A stretch of DNA of 47,200 bases, from NCBI RefSeq assembly GCF_003219815.1, contig NZ_QJVD01000027.1, positions 1-47,200 of the forward strand. Reading direction: 5' to 3'. Source of the stretch: Arthrobacter livingstonensis. Lineage in GTDB: Bacteria > Actinomycetota > Actinomycetes > Actinomycetales > Micrococcaceae. The notes under the pieces were generated by a model. It was not told where the DNA came from. It searched no databases and saw only the letters and a list, made by a program, of their open reading frames with translations. Shown in pieces: positions 1 through 9,201 of the stretch (position 1 is its first letter; each line of letters starts with the position of its first letter). Position numbers and translations under genes: made by a program.

Positions 1-113
1 AGTTCTGGGCCGCGGAAAACATCCAGCCGGAGTCCTACGAACCCGGCAGCTGGGGCCCCACCTCCGCTGATGAACTGTTGAAGCAAGACGGAAGGACGTG
101 GCGTCGACCGTGA
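1..113 (+). CDS. zwf: Glucose-6-phosphate dehydrogenase, C-terminal fragment
   Basis: Only the last 36 codons are inside the window, read in the frame beginning at base 3 and ending at TGA 111-113. The fragment contains FWAAENIQPESYEPGSWGP followed by ADELL, the usual C-terminus of actinobacterial glucose-6-phosphate dehydrogenase, which oxidises glucose-6-phosphate to 6-phosphogluconolactone with NADP. The stop overlaps the inferred GTG start of opcA (GTGA at 110-113), which points to translational coupling. The identification rests on this short tail plus the order zwf-opcA-pgl, which is conserved in actinobacteria. The catalytic part lies outside the window. Confidence 0.85.
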   Translation, partial: FWAAENIQPESYEPGSWGPTSADELLKQDGRTWRRP

Positions 114-1051
114 TAGTTGACCTGCCCAAGACCACCACCTCCAAGGTGACCAAGCGAATCGTCAAACTGCGTGAACAGGGCGGCGTCGTGACGCTGGGCC
201 GCGTGCTGACCCTGGTCATCATCATGAAGGCCGGACTGGAGGAGGACGCCATTGAGGCGGCCAACCTGGCCAGCCGGGAACACCCGTGCCGCATCATTGT
301 CCTCGCCGAAGGGGAGGCGGACGAGCCTACCCGCCTGGATGGCCAAATCCGGGTTGGCGGCGACGCCGGCGCCTCCGAGGTGATTGTGCTGCGCGGCTAC
401 GGCGAACTGGCCGGTGCCTCCGAGTCACTTGTCTCGGCCCTGCTGCTCCCGGATGCCCCGATCGTGGCCTGGTGGCCGCACGCCGCCCCGCCGGACGCCA
501 GCGGCAGCTCGATCGGCAGGATAGCGCACCGCCGCATCACCGACTCAGCTAACGAAGCCGATCCTCGCGCTGCCCTGCGCCGGATCGGTGAGACGTACAC
601 GGCCGGGGACACGGACCTGGCCTGGACCCGTTTGACGAACTGGCGCATCCAGCTCGCCGCCGTCCTCGACCAGCTCACCACGGAGGCGCCCATCACGGCG
701 CTGACTGTTGAGGGCGCCACCGATTCACCCAGCACCCTCCTGCTGGCCGCCTGGCTGCACCGGGCGCTGCAGGTGCCCATCACCGTGGTGGAGGACCGTT
801 CCGGCACCGGGATCCGCCGCGTCATCATGGAACGGGCCGGCGGCAACATTGAATTGTTCCGCCCCGGGAACACGGAGGCCATCCTGACCCAGCCCGGCCA
901 GCCGGATCAGCGCATTTCACTCCCCCGCCGCACGGCACAGGACTGCCTAGCCGAGGAACTGCGCCGGCTCGACCCCGACGAGGTCTTCGGTGAAGTCATC
1001 ACCGAGGGCCTGAACACATTGTTCTCCGATGAAAAGGTGGTTCAGGCATGA
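110..1051 (+). CDS. opcA: Glucose-6-phosphate dehydrogenase assembly protein OpcA
   Basis: OpcA (313 aa) supports assembly or activity of glucose-6-phosphate dehydrogenase in cyanobacteria and actinobacteria. The N-terminus IVDLPKTTTSKVTKRIVKLR, followed by VTLGRVLTLVI, is characteristic of the family. I choose GTG 110 over the in-frame GTG at 98 because family members begin with M-I-V-D-L-P and because GTG 110 overlaps the zwf stop as GTGA. A GGAAGGA motif at 90-96 is a possible ribosome binding site, 13 bases upstream. The gene ends in ATGA, shared with the pgl start, so zwf, opcA and pgl look like one coupled operon of the oxidative pentose phosphate pathway. Confidence 0.9.
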   Translation: MIVDLPKTTTSKVTKRIVKLREQGGVVTLGRVLTLVIIMKAGLEEDAIEAANLASREHPCRIIVLAEGEADEPTRLDGQIRVGGDAGASEVIVLRGYGELAGASESLVSALLLPDAPIVAWWPHAAPPDASGSSIGRIAHRRITDSANEADPRAALRRIGETYTAGDTDLAWTRLTNWRIQLAAVLDQLTTEAPITALTVEGATDSPSTLLLAAWLHRALQVPITVVEDRSGTGIRRVIMERAGGNIELFRPGNTEAILTQPGQPDQRISLPRRTAQDCLAEELRRLDPDEVFGEVITEGLNTLFSDEKVVQA

Positions 1052-1851
1052 CCCGCAATGTTCGCATTACGCTCCACCCAAGCTTTGACGTCCTGGCCGC
1101 CACCACGGCGGCCCGGCTGATCACGCGCCTGCTGGATGTCCAGGGTGAGCGCGGGGAGGCCACGGTGGTGCTGACCGGCGGCAGCGTCGGGATTGCCACG
1201 CTGAAGGCGGTGGCGCAATCGCCGGCCAGGCTCGCCGTGGACTGGGCCAAGGTGAATTTTTGGTTTGGCGACGAGCGTTTTGTGCCCGCGGCCTCGCCCG
1301 ACCGCAACGCCGGCCAGGCTGCAGCCGCCCTGCTGGACCACATCGGCGTTGACCGTGCCCGGGTCCACGAAATGGCGGCCTCCGACGTCGTGGCGGACCT
1401 GGAAGCAGCCGCAGCGGACTACACCGCACAGCTGGCCGCGGCTGCCCGGCGGGAATGGGAGAGCGACGACGACTCGCCCGAGTCCGCGCCCGCGGTGCCC
1501 CGCTTTGACGTCCTGCTGCTGGGTCTGGGCCCGGACGCGCACATTGCCTCCCTCTTTCCGGAGATGTCCGGCATCCGCTCGCAGGGCGTGCCCGTGGTGG
1601 GTGTTGCCAACTCCCCCAAGCCGCCGCCGTGGCGCGTATCGCTGACCCTGGATGCCATAAACACGGCGCTGGAAATTTGGATTGTGGTTGCCGGCGCCGA
1701 CAAGGCGGCCGCAGTGGGCCTGGGCCTGGCGGGCGCCAATCCCGTGCAGGTGCCGGCCTCAGGTGCGCACGGGGTCAACAAGACCATGTGGCTTCTCGAC
1801 CAGGAGGCCGCCGCCAAGGTCCCCGAGCAGCTCATGCGCCGCGACAGCTAG
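1048..1851 (+). CDS. pgl: 6-phosphogluconolactonase
   Basis: This 267-aa protein belongs to the NagB/RpiA-like DevB/Pgl family, which hydrolyses 6-phosphogluconolactone to 6-phosphogluconate, the second step of the oxidative pentose phosphate pathway. Supporting motifs are VVLTGGSVG near residue 40, the family hallmark WFGDERFVP near residue 72, LLGLGPDAHIASLFP near 155 and KPPPWRVSLTLDAIN near 192. Length is normal. The ATG overlaps the opcA stop in ATGA, indicating coupling. A hairpin with a T-run follows 13 bp after the stop, so the operon probably ends here. Confidence 0.93.
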   Translation: MTRNVRITLHPSFDVLAATTAARLITRLLDVQGERGEATVVLTGGSVGIATLKAVAQSPARLAVDWAKVNFWFGDERFVPAASPDRNAGQAAAALLDHIGVDRARVHEMAASDVVADLEAAAADYTAQLAAAARREWESDDDSPESAPAVPRFDVLLLGLGPDAHIASLFPEMSGIRSQGVPVVGVANSPKPPPWRVSLTLDAINTALEIWIVVAGADKAAAVGLGLAGANPVQVPASGAHGVNKTMWLLDQEAAAKVPEQLMRRDS

Positions 1852-1864
1852 TGCGGGCACGACG

Positions 1865-1901
1865 CCGGCCCAGTCACCCCATGGTGGCCGGGCCGGTTTT
1901 T
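1865..1901 (+). terminator. Intrinsic terminator after pgl
   Basis: CCGGCCC (1865-1871) pairs with GGGCCGG (1890-1896), an inner CACC/GGTG extends the stem, and TTTTT (1897-1901) follows directly. This is a classical rho-independent terminator for zwf-opcA-pgl. Confidence 0.8.
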
Positions 1902-1945
1902 CGTGTGCCCTCTCCGGCGTCCAGAACCAGCCGCCACACAGGACC

Positions 1946-1975
1946 TTGACCGACGCGAAGCGTCGGAGCCATAAT
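1946..1975 (+). promoter_or_regulatory. Promoter with a perfect palindrome in the spacer
   Basis: A -35-like TTGACC (1946-1951) and a -10-like CATAAT (1970-1975) are 18 bp apart. The perfect dyad CCGACGC-GAA-GCGTCGG (1950-1966) overlaps the -35 edge and most of the spacer, which is the position of a repressor or activator operator. It lies about 70 bp upstream of the YCII-like gene. The regulator is not known from the window. Confidence 0.55.
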
Positions 1976-2047
1976 GGGGCGGGGCGCCAGGGCGGTGCCT
2001 CAGAAACGAACCGGTGTGCGGCGCCGACGGGGCAGAGGAGTCTTCAC

Positions 2048-2389
2048 ATGACAAAGTTCCTGATCTCGTTCCCCGGTGAGGCCATGGTGTTCCCCAAGGA
2101 GGACTTCGAGGCTGTCGCTGAAAGTGCTCACGCCGTCATCGGCGAGGCCAAGGCAGCGGGCGTGTACGTCTTTAGCGGTGGGATCGACGAGGACGTGGAC
2201 CCGGTGCTCGTGGCCGGCGACGGAACCGTGACAGGGGGCACACACCGAGGCCACAAGGTACCCAACGGCGGCTACACCGTTCTCGAACTGCCCTCCCGGG
2301 AGGCGGCCGTCAAGTGGGCCGCAAAGATCGCCGTCGCCAGCCGCTGCTCGCAAGAGGTTCGACAGTTCCAGTACGACCCGGCCAGCTGA
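2048..2389 (+). CDS. YCII-like domain protein
   Basis: This 113-aa soluble protein resembles YCII-related proteins (DGPF/YciI superfamily, ferredoxin-like alpha-beta fold). It starts MTKFLISFPGEAMVFPKEDF, has a central GGIDEDVDPVLVAGDGTV stretch and GGYTVLELPSREAAVKWAAK near residue 75. The last two resemble the 'GG-y/f-.-i-e-...eA...A' core of YCII proteins. The family has no single agreed function; members have been linked to dehalogenation chemistry or to sigma factors, and nothing here fixes the role. GAGGAG (2034-2039) is well placed as ribosome binding site for ATG 2048. The gene appears monocistronic, with its own promoter and no partner on this strand. Confidence 0.75.
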   Translation: MTKFLISFPGEAMVFPKEDFEAVAESAHAVIGEAKAAGVYVFSGGIDEDVDPVLVAGDGTVTGGTHRGHKVPNGGYTVLELPSREAAVKWAAKIAVASRCSQEVRQFQYDPAS

Positions 2390-2459
2390 CGCGGTCATCA
2401 CCAACCGGGCACGTCGTTGGTTCTGTCATTATTAGGCTGACTTGCCTACGATGCGCTGT

Positions 2460-2705
2460 CTAGCTGGAATAGGACATGAGCAGGCCCAGGCCGACGATCA
2501 CGACGCCCCAGGTGATGCCCAGGACCACGGTAAAGCGGTTCAGGTTGCGCTCGGCCACGCCGGAGGAGCCAAGGTTGGAGCTCATGCCGCCGCCAAACAT
2601 GTCCGAGAGCCCGCCGCCCCGGCCCTTATGGAGCAGGATCAGCAGGGTCAGCAGCAAGCTTGTGATGCCCAGCAGGATCTGCAGGGCAATTTTTAGTGCT
2701 TCCAC
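2460..2705 (-). CDS. secG: Preprotein translocase subunit SecG
   Basis: SecG (81 aa) is the small accessory subunit of the SecYEG channel. Two hydrophobic segments are visible, at about residues 5-25 (IALQILLGITSLLLTLLILL) and 59-77 (FTVVLGITWGVVIVGLGLL). Between them is the glycine-rich cytoplasmic loop GRGGGLSDMFGGG, typical of the family. The start is GTG with AAAGG just upstream. It is the last gene of gap-pgk-tpiA-secG, an order common in actinobacteria. Nearly 300 bp of repeat-rich DNA separates it from tpiA. Confidence 0.92.
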   Translation of the reverse strand: MEALKIALQILLGITSLLLTLLILLHKGRGGGLSDMFGGGMSSNLGSSGVAERNLNRFTVVLGITWGVVIVGLGLLMSYSS

Positions 2706-2807
2706 TTGTGGCCTTTCAGCGTGGTTCGTCTCAGGGGTGCTTCATGTGGTGGCGCAGTCAATGCCCAAGCCGCCACCAAGTCTATCCGGCCCGGCCCGCA
2801 CTTTGCG

Positions 2808-2869
2808 AATCCCCAGCCGTTCCCACTGCTCGCATGCTCACAGCGGGTCCCTCGCGGCCGCCGGCCCAG
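2808..2869 (+). repeat. Stop-anchored hairpin repeat, orphan copy A
   Basis: This member of the dispersed repeat family reads on the plus strand from AATCCCCA to CCGGCCCA, with the core CTGCTCGCATGCTCACAG. It differs from the other clear copies in not following a gene: the triplet before TCCCC is GAA, where the anchored copies have a stop codon. It lies between secG and tpiA, facing the tandem copies B. The stem on the complementary strand (CCCGCTGT with GCAGTGGG) pairs fully if two G-U pairs are allowed. The rest of the secG-tpiA gap (2706-2807 and 2870-2890) shows nothing I can name. Confidence 0.75.
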
Positions 2870-2890
2870 ACACGATTCTTGTGGGAGGGT

Positions 2891-3003
2891 GTGGTGGGCC
2901 CACGCGCCCGAGGGGCCCCGGCCGTGCCGGCAGCGGGGAGGGTATGGTGGGCCCACGCGCCCGAGGGGCCCCGGCCGTGCCGGCAGCGGGGAGGGTGTGG
3001 GGA
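2891..3003 (-). repeat. Stop-anchored hairpin repeat, tandem copies B1 and B2
   Basis: Two nearly identical 53-bp units lie head to tail at 2891-2943 and 2944-2996, differing at one position. Each contains TGGGCCCACGCGCCCGAGG and then a hairpin in which CCCCG pairs with CGGGG and GCCG with CGGC. The array ends in GTGTGGGGA, directly against the tpiA stop codon (TAG on the minus strand). Read as tpiA mRNA, the stop is followed at once by TCCCCA, as at four other loci in the window. Confidence 0.9.
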
Positions 3004-3819
3004 CTAGCCCGTGACCAGGTGGCTTTCGAAGCGCGCAATGGTGGCGAATTCCCCGGCGTCCAGGCTGGCGCCGCCCACCAGTACGCCGTCAACGTCCCTT
3101 TCGGCCATGATGGCCGCGACGTTGGCGGCCTTGACGGAGCCACCGTACAACAGGCGGGTCTTGGCGGCCGTCGCGGCGTCAAACAGTTCGGCCAGTTCCG
3201 CGCGGATGGCGGCGCAGAGTTCCTGGGCGTCGGAGGGGCCGGCCACTTCGCCGGTGCCGATGGCCCAGATGGGTTCGTAGGCGATGACAAGTTCGGCGGC
3301 CTGTTCGGCCGTGAGGCCGGCGACGCCGGCACGAATCTGGGCAAGCGTGTGCTCAACGTGGGTGCCCGCCTGGCGGACCTGCAGGCCCTCGCCGGCGCAC
3401 AGCACGGGGGTGAGCTCGTGGCGGAAGGCGGCCTTGACCTTGGCGTTGAGCAGCTCATCGCTTTCACCGTGGATTTCACGGCGTTCGCTGTGGCCCACCA
3501 GGACGTAGCTGCAGCCGAGTTTGTTCAGGAAGGCGCCGGAGATGTCGCCGGTGTAAGCCCCCGCGTCCTGCTCGGAGAGGTCCTGGGCGCCGTAGCTGAG
3601 CTTGAGCTTGTCGCCCTGCACCAAGGTCTGCACGCCGCGGATGTCGGTGAAGGGTGGGAAGACGGAGACTTCAACCCGGGCAAAGTCGTGGCGGGCGTCG
3701 GAAAGCGTCCATGCCAGCTTCTGCAGCAAGGTGATGCCCTGGACGTGGTCCATGTTCATCTTCCAGTTGCCGGCAATCAGCGGTGTGCGGTCGAAGGTTC
3801 CGTTGGTCGAAGTCGTCAT
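3004..3819 (-). CDS. tpiA: Triosephosphate isomerase
   Basis: The enzyme (271 aa) interconverts dihydroxyacetone phosphate and glyceraldehyde-3-phosphate. The catalytic residues are visible: K20 in AGNWKMN, H110 in VLVGHSERR and E182 in [11 protein letters not shown]. The phosphate-binding [12 protein letters not shown] lies near the C-terminus. The open frame extends upstream, but family alignment and a GAGAG motif support ATG 3819. It follows pgk after 126 bp that contain a strong hairpin. The stop codon abuts the repeat array at 2891-3003. Confidence 0.96.
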   Translation of the reverse strand: MTTSTNGTFDRTPLIAGNWKMNMDHVQGITLLQKLAWTLSDARHDFARVEVSVFPPFTDIRGVQTLVQGDKLKLSYGAQDLSEQDAGAYTGDISGAFLNKLGCSYVLVGHSERREIHGESDELLNAKVKAAFRHELTPVLCAGEGLQVRQAGTHVEHTLAQIRAGVAGLTAEQAAELVIAYEPIWAIGTGEVAGPSDAQELCAAIRAELAELFDAATAAKTRLLYGGSVKAANVAAIMAERDVDGVLVGGASLDAGEFATIARFESHLVTG

Positions 3820-3907
3820 CGCTCTCTCGTTTCTGGCAGTGCCCGTGGCTTGCAGGGCTTGGGGCTCGTAGGAAAAACTTGTGAATCGTGCGCCGGTGGG
3901 CGCAGCA

Positions 3908-3939
3908 AAGGTGGCGGCAGTCAATCCTGCCGCCACCTT
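3908..3939 (-). terminator. Hairpin between pgk and tpiA
   Basis: AAGGTGGCGGCAG (3908-3920) and CTGCCGCCACCTT (3927-3939) form a perfect 13-bp stem with a 6-nt loop, 7 bp after the pgk stop. The T-run is short (TTTG), so it may be a partial terminator, an RNA stabiliser or a processing site that sets pgk and tpiA levels apart. Confidence 0.7.
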
Positions 3940-3945
3940 GTGCGG

Positions 3946-5184
3946 CTAGCGTTCCAGGGCGCTCAAGCCCGGCAGTTCCTTGCCTTCAAGGAATTCCAGG
4001 CTTGCCCCGCCGCCGGTGGAGATGTGGCCAAACGCGTCGTCGGTGAAACCGAGCGTGCGCACGGCCGAGGCGGAGTCCCCGCCGCCCACCACGGTGAAGC
4101 CGCCCTTGGCGGTGGTGGCGGCCAGGGCGGCTGCCACGACGCGCGTGCCCTCGGCAAAGGCAGGGAATTCAAATACGCCCATGGGCCCATTCCAAAACGC
4201 GGTCTTGGCAGGAGCGATCGCCGCGGCAAACGCGGCACCGGAAACCGGCCCGATGTCCAGACCCAGGCCGGAGGCACCGAAGCTGCTTGCCTCGATCAAG
4301 TCCGCTGCCACAACTTCGTGGTCTGCGTCGGCCGCGAAGCGCCCGGCCACCACGATGTCGGTGGGGAGCACGAACGTGGTTCCGGCTGCCTCCGCCCGTT
4401 TGAGGTAGTCCTTGACCACCGGAATCTGCTCGGTTTCCAGCAGCGACGCACCCACCTTGTGGCCCTGGGCCGCCAGGAAGGTGAACAGCATGCCGCCGCC
4501 CACCAGGATGGTGTCCGCCTTGCCGATCAGGTTGTCAATGACGGCGAGCTTGTCCGAGACCTTCGAGCCGCCCAGAACCACGACGTAGGGCCGCTCCGTA
4601 TCCGTGGTGAGCCTGGTCAGCACCTCAAGTTCCGTGCGGACCAGGTCGCCCTGGTAGGAGGGCAGCAGCTTGGCGATGTCATAGACGCTGGCATGCTTGC
4701 GGTGCACTGCGCCAAAGGCGTCATCCACGTAGGCGCCGTTGTCTCCGGTCAACGCTGCCAGCTCGGCAGCAAAAGACGCCCGTTCGGCGTCGTTCTTGGA
4801 GGTTTCGCGGGCGTCAAAGCGCACGTTTTCCAGCACCAATACGGAACCGTCGGCCAAGGCTGCAGCAGCAGCCTTGGCGGCTGGACCGGTGGTGTCGGCA
4901 GCCAAAGTCGCGTTCAGCCCGGGAGCCAGCTCGGCCAGTCGGGCGACGGCGGGAGCCAAGGAATACTTGGCCTCCGGGGTACCCTTCGGACGGCCCAGGT
5001 GGGCGCTGAGCAGAACCTTGGCACCGGCGTCGGCCAAGGCCTTGATCCCGGGCAGGGAGGCCCTGATGCGGCCGTCGTCACTCACCGAAGAGCCGTCGAG
5101 CGGCACGTTCAAATCACTACGGATAAGAACGTACCGCCCGCGGACACCTTCATCGATGAGTTCGCTGAGGGTGTGAAGTGTCAT
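3946..5184 (-). CDS. pgk: Phosphoglycerate kinase
   Basis: The enzyme (412 aa) transfers phosphate between 1,3-bisphosphoglycerate and ADP. Substrate-binding motifs are [10 protein letters not shown] near residue 23 and SAHLGRPKG near 63. A central [14 protein letters not shown] begins the nucleotide domain, and [12 protein letters not shown] lies near the C-terminus. I place the start at ATG 5184 ([20 protein letters not shown]), 35 bp after the gap stop; the upstream extension of the frame has no family similarity. It is part of gap-pgk-tpiA-secG. A large open frame on the other strand across pgk and tpiA is a GC-composition shadow. Confidence 0.96.
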   Translation of the reverse strand: MTLHTLSELIDEGVRGRYVLIRSDLNVPLDGSSVSDDGRIRASLPGIKALADAGAKVLLSAHLGRPKGTPEAKYSLAPAVARLAELAPGLNATLAADTTGPAAKAAAAALADGSVLVLENVRFDARETSKNDAERASFAAELAALTGDNGAYVDDAFGAVHRKHASVYDIAKLLPSYQGDLVRTELEVLTRLTTDTERPYVVVLGGSKVSDKLAVIDNLIGKADTILVGGGMLFTFLAAQGHKVGASLLETEQIPVVKDYLKRAEAAGTTFVLPTDIVVAGRFAADADHEVVAADLIEASSFGASGLGLDIGPVSGAAFAAAIAPAKTAFWNGPMGVFEFPAFAEGTRVVAAALAATTAKGGFTVVGGGDSASAVRTLGFTDDAFGHISTGGGASLEFLEGKELPGLSALER

Positions 5185-5219
5185 GCTTTTTTGCCTGCCC
5201 TTACCTTGTAGCCGGTGTC

Positions 5220-6281
<1,062 letters not shown>

Positions 6282-6371
6282 TCAACCGTTGGTTCCCGCA
6301 CGACGTTGGGCAGAGATTGTTCCTGGCGCGCGTTGCGATGCGCGCACCGTGATCCATATTACGTTCCGGGG

Positions 6372-6400
6372 GCCCACCCCGCCAATGTGACGGGGCGGGC
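6372..6400 (-). terminator. Probable terminator after sodA
   Basis: GCCCACCCCG (6372-6381) and CGGGGCGGGC (6391-6400) pair with one A-C mismatch around a 9-nt loop, 43 bp beyond the sodA stop. There is no T-run, as is common in actinobacterial terminators. Confidence 0.5.
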
Positions 6401-6442
6401 GTCCACCAAGTGGCCACCGGCGTGACCGGGCGGCCCTGCAGC

Positions 6443-7066
6443 TTAGAGCAGGATCAGGCCGGTGGCGTTCTTACGGGCGGCGTCAAAACGCTTGGCGACG
6501 TCGGCCCAGTTCACGATGTTCCAGAAAGCCTTGACATAGTCTGCCTTGACATTGACGTAGTCAAGGTAGAAAGCGTGCTCCCACATGTCCAGCATAAGCA
6601 GCGGTGTGGTGGCCACGGGAACGTTGCCCTGCTGGTCAAAAAGCTGCTCGATCAGGATGTTGCCGCCGAGGCCTTCGTAGGACAACAGCGCCCAGCCGGA
6701 GCCCTGGATGCCCATGGCCGCAGCGGTGAAGTGGGCACGGAAGGCATCGAAGGAGCCAAAGGCGTCGTCGATGGCGGCTGCGAGTTCGCCTTCGGGCTTG
6801 TCGCCGCCCTCGGGAGAGAGGTTGTTCCAGAAAATGGAGTGGTTGGTGTGTCCACCAAGGTTGAACGCCAGGTCCTTGGAGTACTTGGCCACGTTGGCGA
6901 AGTTGTTGGTGCTGCGTGCTTCTGCGAGCTGTTCCAGCGCCGTGTTGGCGCCGGCAACGTACGCCGCGTGGTGCTTGCTGTGGTGCAACTCCATGATGCG
7001 GGCCGAAATGTTGGGCTCCAGGGCAGCATAGTCATAGCTGAGGTCTGGAAGTGTGTACTTAGTCAC
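6443..7066 (-). CDS. sodA: Superoxide dismutase (Mn/Fe type)
   Basis: The enzyme (207 aa) converts superoxide to oxygen and hydrogen peroxide. Predicted metal ligands are H28 (MELHHSKHH), H76 ([10 protein letters not shown]), D160 and H164 ([14 protein letters not shown]). No signal peptide is seen, so it should be cytosolic. I choose GTG 7066, giving [12 protein letters not shown], because GGAGGAACC precedes it directly; an upstream ATG at 7132 would add a tail unlike the family. It lies between whiA and gap. The AT-rich upstream gap 7067-7180 holds a 10-bp palindrome TAGCCGGCTA (7143-7152), a possible regulatory site. Sequence alone does not settle Mn versus Fe. Confidence 0.95.
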   Translation of the reverse strand: MTKYTLPDLSYDYAALEPNISARIMELHHSKHHAAYVAGANTALEQLAEARSTNNFANVAKYSKDLAFNLGGHTNHSIFWNNLSPEGGDKPEGELAAAIDDAFGSFDAFRAHFTAAAMGIQGSGWALLSYEGLGGNILIEQLFDQQGNVPVATTPLLMLDMWEHAFYLDYVNVKADYVKAFWNIVNWADVAKRFDAARKNATGLILL

Positions 7067-7180
7067 GGTTCCTCCGTTGCGATTTTTTCTGGTGGGTTTG
7101 CGCCGGGATGTTTCTCCCTGCCCAAACTGCATAACCGATTTTTAGCCGGCTATATTTCTACTCTGTCATATTAGGCACAT

Positions 7181-8164
7181 TTACGATTCCAACATGTCGA
7201 ACGTGACATTGAATTCCGTTCCCGGGATGCCCGTCTCCTGCGCCTTCTTGTCCGCCATGGCCAGCAGGCGGCGGATCCGCCCGGCGATGGCGTCCTTGGT
7301 CAGTGGCGGATCCGCGAGCCGGCCCAGTTCATCCAGGCTGGCCTGTTTGTGGCCCACGCGCAGCTCGCCGGCGTACTTGAGGTGGTCGGGGACGTCGTCG
7401 CCAAGGATTTCCAGGGCCCGGTCCACCCGGGCGCCGGCGGCCACGGCGGCCTGCGCCGATCGGCGCAGGTTGGCGTCGTCAAAGTTGGCCAGGCGGTTGG
7501 CGGTGGCACGCACTTCCTTGCGCATGCGCCGTTCCTCCCAGACCAGCAGGGTCTCATGGGCGCCCATGCGCACCAGCAGCTCCGCAATCGTGTCGCCGTC
7601 GCGGATCACCACCCGGTCGATGCCACGGACTTCGCGGGCCTTGGCGGCAATGTCGATGCGGCGCGCGGCGCCCACCAGGGCCAGGGCGGCCTCGGGGCCG
7701 GGGCAGGTCACCTCCAGGGCCGAGGATCGGCCCGGTTCCGTCAGCGAGCCGTGGGCCAGAAACGCGCCTCGCCAGACGGCCTCGGCGTCCGCGGCGGAAC
7801 CGTTCACGACGACGGAGGGCAGCCCGCGCACGGGGCGTCCCCTGCCGTCCAGCAGGCCCGTCTGGCGGGCCAGTGCCTCGCCGTCGCGGACTACGCGGAT
7901 CACGTAGCGGTTGCCGCGCCGCAGCCCGCCACCGCCGGAGACCACGATGATTTCGCTTTGGTGGCCGTAGATTTCGGCGATGGCCACGCGCAGGCGCCTG
8001 GCCGTGGCGGCGGAATCAACTTCCGCCTCAATCACGATCCGCCCGGAAATGATGTGCAGTCCCCCGGCAAAACGCAGCAGCGCCGATACTTCCGCTTTCC
8101 GTACCGAGGACTTCTTGATGTCCAGTCTGGACAATTCCTCTTTGACCGCCGTTGTCAGCGCCAT
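7181..8164 (-). CDS. whiA: DNA-binding regulator WhiA
   Basis: WhiA (327 aa) is a sporulation and cell-division regulator in Streptomyces and is conserved even in non-sporulating actinobacteria. The N-terminal LAGLIDADG-like region includes [24 protein letters not shown] and [10 protein letters not shown]. The C-terminal helix-turn-helix region includes [19 protein letters not shown] near residue 220 and [21 protein letters not shown] near residue 275, both family signatures. GAAGGG is suitably placed before ATG 8164. It follows yvcK by 25 bp, in the conserved uvrC-rapZ-yvcK-whiA order. Confidence 0.95.
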   Translation of the reverse strand: MALTTAVKEELSRLDIKKSSVRKAEVSALLRFAGGLHIISGRIVIEAEVDSAATARRLRVAIAEIYGHQSEIIVVSGGGGLRRGNRYVIRVVRDGEALARQTGLLDGRGRPVRGLPSVVVNGSAADAEAVWRGAFLAHGSLTEPGRSSALEVTCPGPEAALALVGAARRIDIAAKAREVRGIDRVVIRDGDTIAELLVRMGAHETLLVWEERRMRKEVRATANRLANFDDANLRRSAQAAVAAGARVDRALEILGDDVPDHLKYAGELRVGHKQASLDELGRLADPPLTKDAIAGRIRRLLAMADKKAQETGIPGTEFNVTFDMLES

Positions 8165-8189
8165 GGTTCAGCCCTTCGCCTTAAAAATA

Positions 8190-9197
8190 CTAGTTGTCCC
8201 CGAAAATGTCCCGATACGCCGCCGCCAGCCGCAAGGGATCGTGGACGGGGGTTCCCGCGTGACTCCCCACCTTACCGAAGACCACCTCGGCGCCAAGCAT
8301 CGCGGCTGCCTCGGTGAACCCAGCCACGTCCGCGATGGAGGAAGGATCCGCCAACACGACGTCCACGCCAAAATCCGGTGCGTAGCGTGAAATCACGTGC
8401 AGGTGGCCGGCTGCGTCCAATCCGGTCGCTTCAAGGTCGTTGACGTCAAGGTTCATGGTCAGCAGCCTTCGGGCCTTGGTGGTGCACAGCGCGTCCCGCA
8501 TTTCGGGCAGCAGGAGGTGCGGCAGCACGGAGGTGTACCAGGAGCCGGGGCCCAGCACCACCCAGTCGGCATCGTGGATGGCAGCCACGGCTTCGACACA
8601 GGCCGGTGCGTCCTCGGGCAGCAGCCGGACATTGTCCAGCCCGCCGGCCTTGGCCAGGCGTGCCTGGCCGCTGATGATCCGCCCTTCCGGGTGGGCAGCG
8701 TCCACTGCCGCCACCACCCGCCCCTCAATGGTCAGCGGCACGCTGGCCATGGGCAGCACTTCGCCCCGGGCCCCGAGCAGCGCCCCGGCCCAGCGCAACC
8801 CTGCCACGGTGTCGCCGAGCAGCTCCCACAGCGTGACGATGAGCAGGTTGCCCAGCGCGTGGTTGTCCAGCGAGCCGGCATCCCCGTTGCGGGACGTGAA
8901 GCGGTGCTGCATGACGTCCCGCCACGTCCGGCCCCAGTCGGTGTCGTCACAGAGGGCGGCCAGGGCCATCCGCAGATCGCCCGGCGGGAGGACGCCCAGC
9001 TCTTCCCGCAGGCGGCCGGAGGAGCCGCCGTCGTCGGCGACGGTGACCACGGCGGTGAGGTTGCTGGTGAGCAGGCGCAGCGCCGACAGGGAAGCGGCCA
9101 GACCGTGCCCGCCGCCCAGCGCCGCGACCTTCACCGCGGATTCGAACGCCGGCAGCCTCCCGCCCGCCGGAATGATTGGCAGTATGCCCGTATACAC
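8190..9197 (-). CDS. yvcK: Gluconeogenesis factor YvcK/CofD-like protein
   Basis: This 335-aa protein has the CofD-like Rossmann fold. Motifs are VAALGGGHGLAASLSALR near residue 24, TVADDGGSSGRLR near 52 and VVLGPGSWYTSVLPHLL near 225. In Bacillus and Mycobacterium the homologue (YvcK/CuvA) is needed for normal growth and cell wall synthesis on gluconeogenic carbon and binds UDP-sugars. I use GTG 9197, which has GGGAG seven bases upstream and lies 4 bp after the rapZ stop. The conserved core begins about residue 22, so a later start is possible. Confidence 0.92.
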   Translation of the reverse strand: MYTGILPIIPAGGRLPAFESAVKVAALGGGHGLAASLSALRLLTSNLTAVVTVADDGGSSGRLREELGVLPPGDLRMALAALCDDTDWGRTWRDVMQHRFTSRNGDAGSLDNHALGNLLIVTLWELLGDTVAGLRWAGALLGARGEVLPMASVPLTIEGRVVAAVDAAHPEGRIISGQARLAKAGGLDNVRLLPEDAPACVEAVAAIHDADWVVLGPGSWYTSVLPHLLLPEMRDALCTTKARRLLTMNLDVNDLEATGLDAAGHLHVISRYAPDFGVDVVLADPSSIADVAGFTEAAAMLGAEVVFGKVGSHAGTPVHDPLRLAAAYRDIFGDN

Positions 9198-9201
9198 GCC
9201 G

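Noticed and set aside
2891-3003. CRISPR-like reading of the tandem 53-bp repeats
   Set aside because: There are no variable spacers; the units are contiguous and belong to a family of single intergenic hairpin elements. No cas genes are present.
4185-4194. ATGGGCCCAT in pgk as another repeat copy
   Set aside because: It is inside the coding sequence, lacks the hairpin core and the TCCCCA edge, and is a chance palindrome in GC-rich DNA.
2476-5211. A 911-codon open frame on the plus strand opposite secG, tpiA and pgk
   Set aside because: It is antisense to clear glycolytic genes, has low-complexity Gly/Ala/Val-rich sequence without any domain, and follows from the GC-rich third positions of the real genes.
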